A stretch of 10,910 nt of DNA. It comes from Myxococcales bacterium. Its GTDB lineage: Bacteria; Myxococcota; Polyangia; Fen-1088. Position numbers and translations under genes: made by a program. The notes beneath the pieces were generated by a model. The model did no database searches. It saw only the letters and a list, made by a program, of their open reading frames with translations, and had not been told where the DNA came from. Shown here piece by piece: positions 5,258-10,910 of the stretch. How positions within the stretch are numbered: position 1 is the stretch's first letter; every line of letters begins with the position of its first letter. The DNA lies in NCBI GenBank assembly GCA_003157315.1, contig PMJE01000205.1, forward strand, positions 6,734-17,643. Direction: 5' to 3'.

Positions 5258-7246
5258 ATGGCTCGGCTAGGCTCGCGTCCTGGCCCTCCCGAACCGCGCA
5301 GTCCGGGATTCACACATTGGCCGCTCATCGCCGCGGCTGGCGTCGGCGTGGCAGCTCTGCTGGCCTACCTGTTCACCATGTACCCCGATATCGCCGGCGG
5401 GGACAGCGGCGAGATCGTTGCGGCCGTCGCCTCAGGTGGCGTCATCCACCCGCCCGGCTATCCACTGTACTCGCTGCTCGGCAAATTGTTCGTCCACTTG
5501 CCGTGGCGGACGCTCGCCTGGCGACTGGGCCTGATGTCGGCCGTGTGCGACGCCGCGGCCGCCGCGCTGCTGTGTCTGGGGGTGGCGCGCTGGAGCCGAT
5601 CTGCTTGGGCCGGGGTGGCAGCGGCCGGGCTGTTCGCTTTTTCGCCGGGGATCTGGGAATACGCGATCTGCGCCGAGGTCTTTGCCCTCAACAATCTGAT
5701 GGTGGCGTCGCTGCTCTTACTCGCAGTGCTCTACGCCGACAGTAGGAATTCCCGGTATGCGCTTGCGGCTGCCCTGGTCTTCGGTCTCGGACTCTCGAAC
5801 CACCACACCTTTCTCTTCGTCGCGCTGCCGGTGGCCGCCTGGGCCTTGTGGCACGGCCGAAGTGACTTGTGTCGGCCGCACAGCTTGGCGCTCATGGCCA
5901 CTCTGTTCGCGGCTGGGCTTCTGCCATACCTCTATCTGCCGTGGGCAGGCGCCCGACCAGCCGCGGTTTCGTGGGGGGTGACAGACACATGGGCCGGGTT
6001 CTGGACCCATGTTCTCCGGCGCGAGTATGGCACCTTTCAACTCGCGGTGGCTGGCGTGGGTTCACACGTCCCAGGCAACGAACTGGTCGCCGCCTGGTTC
6101 GGCGACCTTCTCCGCCAAATCGGCTGGTGGGGCATGGGGCTGGCTGCCGTGGGTTTCGTGGCATCAACCTGGCGGACGGAATGGAAGCAACTGGGCCTCG
6201 CGATCATGGCCGCTTTGGCGCTCGCTGTGCTCGCTTTCGCCGCGCTCGCGAACCTGCCGGTGGCCGATTCGCTGCACCGCGGGATAGTGGCCCGTTTCTG
6301 GCAGCAGCCCGAGATCTTGGTGTGCGCCTTCTGCGGCCTGGGACTGGCCGCTATTGAGCGCGCTCTTCGTCGTCGCGCTGTGGTGCCAGTGCTAGCCGTG
6401 GGCCTGATCGTCTTGCAGGGAACGCTTCACTGGCACCACATGGACCGGCACGACAGCCTGCTCGTGCGCCACTACGCCGACGAGATGCTGCGGGTCGTGC
6501 CGCGCGACACGCTGCTGGTCACCAAGGGCGACCTCATAACCAACACGGTCCGCTACCTGCAAGTGGCGGAACGCCAGCGGCCCGATGTACGGGTGGTCGA
6601 TCAGGAGTTGCTCGGCTTCCTGTGGGACCGCGGCCGGCTGGCTGCCGTATATCCCGAGGTCGCTATCCCTGGCAACCGGCTTGGGCCGGGCGGGTTCTCA
6701 GTCAAGGATCTGTTCGACGCCAACATTCGCCATTTCCCGATCGTGGTTTGCGGCGGCCTCAAGGCCGGCGACAATTCCACATTCGCCAGCTACGAAATGT
6801 GGCCACTGGGAGTGTGCGAGCGCGTGCGTCCGCGAAGCGAGCCGTTCGATGTGGATAGCTGGTTGAGCGAGAGCGCAGCGGCGTTGCCACGCATTGATCC
6901 AGGGCAGACGCCACAGGGCTCCTGGGAAGAAATCGTTGTCCAGGATCACTGGGGCGCGCGCCAGACGCGGGCGGCGCAGCTCATCAACTACGCGGGAGCG
7001 CTGCCTGAACGGCGACCATACCTGCGGCTTGCGGCAGAGATGCTCGGGGATATGGTGCGGGATGATCCGGATCCACCGGCGCTCGCCTACAAGACACTGG
7101 CCATCGCCCTGGGGCGGGCCGGCCTGCAAACACCCGAGGACAAGCAGCAGGCAGCCGCCGCGTGGCGGGCCTACTTGCGGGTCGCACCAACCGACGACCC
7201 AATGCTGCCCCAGATTCGCAAGGAACTGGAAAGGCTCACCCAGTAG
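5258..7246 (+). CDS. DUF2723-family polytopic membrane glycosyltransferase (GT-C, TMEM260-like)
   Basis: A 662-residue protein from ATG 5258. A first membrane segment (about 22-40) is followed by YPDIAGGDSGE (Asp49, Glu52) and HPPGYPLY (His64-Tyr71), the hallmark first periplasmic loop of DUF2723 proteins, where the acidic residues are expected to be catalytic. Several hydrophobic helices follow to about residue 390, with SNHHTF near 181. A soluble C-terminal part begins with PRDTLLVTKGDLITNTVRYLQVAERQRPDVRVVDQELL, also typical of the family, and ends in helices. The eukaryotic homologue TMEM260 is a protein O-mannosyltransferase acting on Ig-like IPT domains, so a polyprenyl-phosphate-sugar-dependent O-glycosyltransferase is likely; the substrate is not known. 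GTG 5201 and ATG 5252 are alternative starts; 5258 is preferred for the AGTGG 6 bases upstream. Confidence 0.85.
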   Translation: MARLGSRPGPPEPRSPGFTHWPLIAAAGVGVAALLAYLFTMYPDIAGGDSGEIVAAVASGGVIHPPGYPLYSLLGKLFVHLPWRTLAWRLGLMSAVCDAAAAALLCLGVARWSRSAWAGVAAAGLFAFSPGIWEYAICAEVFALNNLMVASLLLLAVLYADSRNSRYALAAALVFGLGLSNHHTFLFVALPVAAWALWHGRSDLCRPHSLALMATLFAAGLLPYLYLPWAGARPAAVSWGVTDTWAGFWTHVLRREYGTFQLAVAGVGSHVPGNELVAAWFGDLLRQIGWWGMGLAAVGFVASTWRTEWKQLGLAIMAALALAVLAFAALANLPVADSLHRGIVARFWQQPEILVCAFCGLGLAAIERALRRRAVVPVLAVGLIVLQGTLHWHHMDRHDSLLVRHYADEMLRVVPRDTLLVTKGDLITNTVRYLQVAERQRPDVRVVDQELLGFLWDRGRLAAVYPEVAIPGNRLGPGGFSVKDLFDANIRHFPIVVCGGLKAGDNSTFASYEMWPLGVCERVRPRSEPFDVDSWLSESAAALPRIDPGQTPQGSWEEIVVQDHWGARQTRAAQLINYAGALPERRPYLRLAAEMLGDMVRDDPDPPALAYKTLAIALGRAGLQTPEDKQQAAAAWRAYLRVAPTDDPMLPQIRKELERLTQ

Positions 7247-7301
7247 GAGTGGGCATCAGGTATTCAGCTCCAAGGCAACGCTGGCGCCAGGCGCACCAAA
7301 G

Positions 7302-7333
7302 AGAAAGGGCCCCCACTTCTGGAGGCCCTTTCT
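7302..7333. terminator. Strong hairpin terminator after the DUF2723 gene
   Basis: AGAAAGGGCC (7302-7311) pairs perfectly with GGCCCTTTCT (7324-7333). After one mismatch the inside adds three more pairs closed by a CTTC tetraloop (7316-7319). It lies 55 bases past the DUF2723 stop. The right arm ends TTTCTT on the + strand and the minus strand reads TTTCTCTTT, so it may act in both directions, also ending leftward transcripts from 7380-10021. Confidence 0.72.
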
Positions 7334-7379
7334 TGCACGCTCGTGAGTCTAGTTCATGGGTTCACCGAGAGCCCAGCTT

Positions 7380-7595
7380 TCACGGGAGTTCCAATGGGTA
7401 GGCAATCGCGTCTCCAGTAACCGGGTTAGCCACGTAGTAGGAAATGTCATACGTCCAGTTCGTGCCACTGACGAGAATTAGATTGTTCGCGCCTTTCGCG
7501 CGGATGGCGGTAACGGTAGTTTGCATCCACTCCCAACCAGGGCATCCTGGGAAGGCCTGACCGAAACCAAATGCGTGGCGGTCAGCGGGTGTCAA
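7380..7595 (-). pseudogene. Decayed glycoside hydrolase (GH5 cellulase-like) fragment
   Basis: A short frame whose middle, WEWMQTTVTAIRAKGANNLI followed by LVSGTNWTYDISYYVANP and DAIAY, resembles the part of GH5-type cellulases where a helix ending in AIRA.GA.NL leads to a LILV strand and then the segment before the conserved HxY. The expected H-x-Y and catalytic residues are missing: after DAIAY the frame runs into PLELP and stops. A real gene would need about 300 residues or more. The first codon of the longest version (TTG 7595-7593) lies in a TTGACA promoter-like box, and the frame is open only to 7607. No signal peptide is seen. It is best read as the remnant of a lost gene; the family assignment is by eye and moderately sure. 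Confidence 0.45.
7567..7595 (-). promoter_or_regulatory. Relic copy of the lipoprotein promoter (altered -10)
   Basis: On the minus strand TTGACA (7595-7590) is followed by a 17-base spacer (7589-7573) that matches the spacer of the promoter at 10066-10094 at 13 of 17 positions, including nine identical bases CCGCCACGC at its end. Where the others have TCAAAT this copy has ATTTGG (7572-7567). It probably descends from the same element and has lost activity, in line with the decayed gene behind it. Confidence 0.5.
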
Positions 7596-7642
7596 CCACC
7601 GACGCGGTCAAACCGGCGACCACGATTCCCGGCTAACCCGTG

Positions 7643-10021
7643 TTACTTCGGCGTCAGCTTTCTCACCGCTAGAGCGTCATCGGTTGTCCAGTAGACACTC
7701 GTACTGTCAATGGCGAGGCCGTGGCGGGCTGCCTCGCCTGCGGCGAGAGTGGTGGGGGTACCGCCGCTTATCGGCACCGTCATCACATCGCCGCTGTTCA
7801 CGCTCGGCCAGTAGACACTCGTGGCGTCAACCGCGACGTCGTACAGATCGCCCTGGCCTGAGGCAAGAGTCGTGCGCGTGCCGCCGGCAAGCGCCGTCTT
7901 CATCACCGTGCCGTCGCCGTAGTTTGTCCAGTAAACGCTCGTGGCGTCGACCGCGATGCCATGGGGATCGCTCTGTGCTGAGGCGAGGGTCGCGGTGGTT
8001 CCGCCACCTTTGAGCACCTTCATCACCATGCCGTCTGCGTAGTTATTGTCGTACGTCCCTTTGTTCGTCCAATAGACGCTCGTGCCGTCAAGCGCGACGC
8101 TGTACGGGTTGGTTTGCCCTGAAACTAGAGTAGTAGGGGTACCACCACTGCCGGCCACCTTCATCACGGCGCCATCAGTGTCGGTCGCCCCGTTGTTTGC
8201 CCAGTACACGCTCGTACCGTCAACCGCGATGCCGATGGGGTAGACCTGCCCTGAGGCGAGAGTCGTGGGAGCGCCGCCGCCGATGGCCACCTTCACCACG
8301 GTGCCGTCGTTGTGAGCATTGGCGGATGTCCCATTGTTTGTCCAGTAGACGCTGGTGGCGTCAACCGCGATGCCGTCGGGGTTGCCCTGGCCCGTGGCGA
8401 GAGTGGTGGGGGTGCCGCCGGCACTAGCCACCTTCATCACCGTGCCATCGCCGTTGTTTGTCCAGTAGACGCTCGTGGCATCAACCGCGATGCCCAAGTT
8501 GCCGTTCTGGCCTGAGGCGAGAGTCACCAGGCAGCTACTCTCAGTGCACACAGCCGTGGAGGGTGAAATGGCATAGCACTTGGCGCCGCAGGCGCCACAG
8601 TTGTTTACCTCCGTGGTCAAGTCGGAGCACATGCTTGCGCACATCGTGCCGGAGCAACTTCCGCCTGAGGCGCCGTACAGTTCAGCGCTCGCGGTAGCAG
8701 AAGTGGTGTCAGTCTGCCCGCCGGCAATCAGCACCGTCCCGTTGAGCAATGGCGTCGCGGTGTGGTCCTCCCTTGCCGCAGTCATACTGTGGGTGCCCAC
8801 AAACGTGCCGGTGATTGGGTCGTATACCTCCGCGCTCGCCAGCATGAGAAGGTTGGCGACATCGTATCCGCCGGTGATGAGCACCTTCCCATCCTGCAAC
8901 AATGTCGCTGTGTGCCCATTCCGAACCTCGGTCATGTTGCCGGTGGCCGTGAATTTGCCGGTATCTGGGTCGTACAGCTCCGCGCTCGCGCTGGAATTCC
9001 CGCTGTCATCTTCTCCGCCGGCGATGAGCACCTTCCCGTCCGGCAACAACGTCGCCGTGTGGTACCACCTGGATGCGGTCATGCTGCCGGCGGTGGGCAT
9101 GAACTTGCCGGCGCCCGGGTCGTACAGCTCCGCAGTTTCGCCGGTGATGAGCACCTTCCCGCTTTGCAGCAACGTCGCTGTGTGGCCTGACCTCTTCAGA
9201 CTCATGGACCCAATCGCGGCGAATTTTGCGGTGCCCGGGTCGTATATCTCCGCGCTGGCGAGATACACAAAGATCCCGGAGGCGCTGACATCTGTATATA
9301 GGCCGCCCGCGACGAGCACCTTCCCGTTTTGCAGCAACGTCGCCGTGTGACTGTCCCTCACGGTGGTCATGCTGCCGGTCAGGGTGAAGGTTTCTTGCAG
9401 CACCGTGACCGTCACCCGCGCCGACGCGGAGCCATTGAACGTGAGCGTGTAGGTCGTGGTTTGGGTAGGCGCGACCAATTGGTAGTTTTTGCCCAGCACC
9501 GAGCCAATGCCCGGATCGATCGACAGGGTCGTCGCGCCTGTCACGCTCCAGGTGAGCGTGCTGCTTTCGCCCGCAAAGATCGCTGCAGGCGAGGCAGTGA
9601 AAACCAGCGGCGCGCCCGCATCCGCGGCTGCGTCGGTGCCTCCGGTGGCAACCGGCGCATCGAGGTTGCCCGCGTCGACTGCACCGCCAGTGCCCTCTTG
9701 CTTGAGGTCGGGTGCCGCAGCAACGTCGCTCGTTCCTTTCAAGTCTGCTGGCGCGTCGGTGCTAGCCACATCCGTCGAAGCGCCTGCCTCGGCAGGCGGC
9801 GATGCTTGCGGCCCGAGACACGCGGCTGCGTCGGGCTGGTTGCAGCAGAATCCCGGATGTTTGCTGGTTACCTCCACGCACCGGTACCCCGAGGGGCAAC
9901 CGTTGTTGTCTGTGCAGACCAGAGTGCTGGCGTCGGCTTTGAAAACGGGGTTGTACGTGCAAGCAGCGCCGCCAGTCAGCAGCAGCGCCGACGCGGCCAC
10001 AAGTATTTTGCTACGTTGCAT
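7643..10021 (-). CDS. Exported lipoprotein with Cys-rich N-terminus, Ig-like domain, five kelch motifs and seven YWTD-like repeats
   Basis: A 792-residue protein. Its signal peptide has lipobox TGGAAC (Cys21), followed by the six-Cys module (Cys36, 42, 48, 59, 60, 68) shared with the RCC1 lipoprotein, then an Ala/Asp-rich linker. About 139-206 is an Ig-like domain ([20 protein letters not shown] to ARVTVTV). About 215-449 holds five kelch motifs (HTATLL.(D/N)GKVL(I/V)(A/T)GG...SAE(L/I/V)YDP). About 450-492 is a Cys-rich connector containing [10 protein letters not shown], common in myxobacterial surface proteins. About 500-792 holds seven repeats of 40-47 residues ([22 protein letters not shown]...[11 protein letters not shown]), predicted to form a propeller. 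The start is fixed by GAGG (10031-10034), 9 bases upstream. It is probably an adhesive or ligand-binding surface protein; no catalytic residues are recognised. It has its own promoter, divergent from the kinase. Confidence 0.87.
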   Translation of the reverse strand: MQRSKILVAASALLLTGGAACTYNPVFKADASTLVCTDNNGCPSGYRCVEVTSKHPGFCCNQPDAAACLGPQASPPAEAGASTDVASTDAPADLKGTSDVAAAPDLKQEGTGGAVDAGNLDAPVATGGTDAAADAGAPLVFTASPAAIFAGESSTLTWSVTGATTLSIDPGIGSVLGKNYQLVAPTQTTTYTLTFNGSASARVTVTVLQETFTLTGSMTTVRDSHTATLLQNGKVLVAGGLYTDVSASGIFVYLASAEIYDPGTAKFAAIGSMSLKRSGHTATLLQSGKVLITGETAELYDPGAGKFMPTAGSMTASRWYHTATLLPDGKVLIAGGEDDSGNSSASAELYDPDTGKFTATGNMTEVRNGHTATLLQDGKVLITGGYDVANLLMLASAEVYDPITGTFVGTHSMTAAREDHTATPLLNGTVLIAGGQTDTTSATASAELYGASGGSCSGTMCASMCSDLTTEVNNCGACGAKCYAISPSTAVCTESSCLVTLASGQNGNLGIAVDATSVYWTNNGDGTVMKVASAGGTPTTLATGQGNPDGIAVDATSVYWTNNGTSANAHNDGTVVKVAIGGGAPTTLASGQVYPIGIAVDGTSVYWANNGATDTDGAVMKVAGSGGTPTTLVSGQTNPYSVALDGTSVYWTNKGTYDNNYADGMVMKVLKGGGTTATLASAQSDPHGIAVDATSVYWTNYGDGTVMKTALAGGTRTTLASGQGDLYDVAVDATSVYWPSVNSGDVMTVPISGGTPTTLAAGEAARHGLAIDSTSVYWTTDDALAVRKLTPK
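7650..8530 (-). repeat. Seven tandem YWTD-like propeller units, 117-141 bp period
   Basis: Seven copies of a unit whose + strand mark is like GTCCAGTAGACGCTCGTGGC followed by GTCAACCGCGATGCC, near 7686, 7807, 7924, 8066, 8198, 8338 and 8458. Length differences come from in-frame inserts in the loop after VYWTN (for example TSANAHN in unit 2 and TYDNNYA in unit 4). The low divergence suggests recent amplification. Confidence 0.75.
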
Positions 10022-10032
10022 GGATGAGAACC

Positions 10033-10052
10033 TCGGCCGCGCTAGTATGCAT
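10033..10052 (-). other. Leader of the kelch/YWTD lipoprotein mRNA, with a 13-codon upstream frame starting here
   Basis: The leader contains an ATG at 10052-10050 inside the CGGTCGATCATGC block shared with the TPR operon. It opens a frame encoding [13 protein letters not shown], ending at TAG 10013-10011 and overlapping the lipoprotein start in another frame. In the TPR operon the equivalent ATG is the start codon of the TPR gene. It has no ribosome binding site, so translation is uncertain. Confidence 0.4.
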
Positions 10053-10065
10053 GATCGACCGCCGC

Positions 10066-10094
10066 ATTTGAGCGTGGCGGTTGCCGCGTGTCAA
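10066..10094 (-). promoter_or_regulatory. Promoter of the kelch/YWTD lipoprotein
   Basis: On the minus strand TTGACA (10094-10089), 17 bases, then TCAAAT (10071-10066). Hexamers, spacing, the ACGCTCAAATG block and the downstream CGGTCGATCATGC block are the same as at 4602-4630. The expected start is near 10059, giving a leader of about 38 bases with GAGG at its end. Confidence 0.82.
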
Positions 10095-10096
10095 CC

Positions 10097-10116
10097 AAGG
10101 ACCCGGAAGGACCCGG
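10097..10116. repeat. Two tandem AAGGACCCGG copies between the divergent promoters
   Basis: AAGGACCCGG occurs twice without a gap (10097-10106 and 10107-10116), filling most of the 29 bases between the two -35 boxes of the divergent lipoprotein and kinase promoters. This is the right place for a shared regulator. No known binding motif is recognised. Confidence 0.55.
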
Positions 10117-10123
10117 AAGTACC

Positions 10124-10152
10124 TTGACGCGCACGTGGGAACGCGGTCAAAT
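10124..10152 (+). promoter_or_regulatory. Promoter of the Ser/Thr kinase gene, with a dyad over the -10
   Basis: TTGACG (10124-10129), 17 bases, TCAAAT (10147-10152): the same -10 and spacing as the two lipoprotein promoters. A 6-bp inverted repeat, GGGAAC (10137-10142) and GTTCCC (10155-10160), is centred on the -10, a typical operator position. The ribosome binding site GGGAG (10165-10169) follows, 8 bases before the GTG start. Confidence 0.75.
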
Positions 10153-10177
10153 TAGTTCCCGCACGGGAGATTCCATC

Positions 10178-10910
<733 letters not shown>

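Noticed and set aside
7600..7642. A terminator just after the kelch/YWTD lipoprotein stop
   Set aside because: Only a 4-bp CGGT-TTG-ACCG dyad is present, with no T-run; the hairpin at 7302-7333 is a better candidate.
8580..9350. A 256-residue + strand frame opposite the kelch region
   Set aside because: Its repeated SSALA and STFP blocks are the antisense of the kelch motifs; no independent gene features.

Overview
The window is GC-rich and looks like the chromosome of a myxobacterium-type member of the Myxococcota. The signs are secreted lipoproteins with long Gly/Thr/Asp/Ala linkers and RCC1, kelch or YWTD-like repeats, a Hanks-type Ser/Thr kinase, a TPR-plus-membrane-segment protein, and a DEAD-box helicase tail with a DbpA-type RNA-binding domain. 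This placement rests on gene content only; no rRNA or other phylogenetic marker is present.

Layout, left to right. 1-807 (+) is the C-terminal end of a DEAD-box RNA helicase cut by the window edge. 1049-1713 (+) is a vapBC toxin-antitoxin pair with its own promoter, flanked by a short imperfect direct repeat. 1811-4588 (-) is a two-gene operon: a TPR/two-TM exported protein, then an RCC1-repeat lipoprotein that starts 3 bases after it. 4793-5187 (+) is a hicBA toxin-antitoxin pair in antitoxin-first order; its 59-residue toxin is easily missed. 5258-7246 (+) is a DUF2723 (GT-C, TMEM260-like) membrane protein, probably a protein O-glycosyltransferase, followed by a strong hairpin terminator at 7302-7333. 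7380-7595 (-) is a decayed glycoside-hydrolase-like fragment that begins at a promoter-like sequence. 7643-10021 (-) is a second lipoprotein, a paralogue of the first at its N-terminus but carrying an Ig-like domain, five kelch motifs and seven YWTD-like repeats. 10178 to the window end (+) is a divergently transcribed Ser/Thr protein kinase, cut by the window edge.

The most notable non-coding signal is one promoter architecture used three times: TTGAC(A/G), exactly 17 bases, TCAAAT. It lies before the TPR/RCC1-lipoprotein operon (-), the kelch/YWTD lipoprotein (-) and the kinase (+). A fourth copy with an intact -35 and a related spacer, but an altered -10, lies in front of the glycoside-hydrolase remnant. 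The two lipoprotein promoters also share a 13-base block over the expected transcription start. This suggests a co-regulated surface-lipoprotein set with a divergent kinase in the same circuit. The promoter at 4602-4630 also shows that the longest reading frame of the TPR gene is too long: its first codon is the TTG of the -35 box.

A working model, which is inference: the two lipoproteins are exported and anchored, the Thr-rich linker of one and the Ig-like domain of the other are possible substrates for the DUF2723 glycosyltransferase encoded between them, and the kinase shares their regulation. The two toxin-antitoxin modules on either side of the first lipoprotein operon look like independent accessory insertions.
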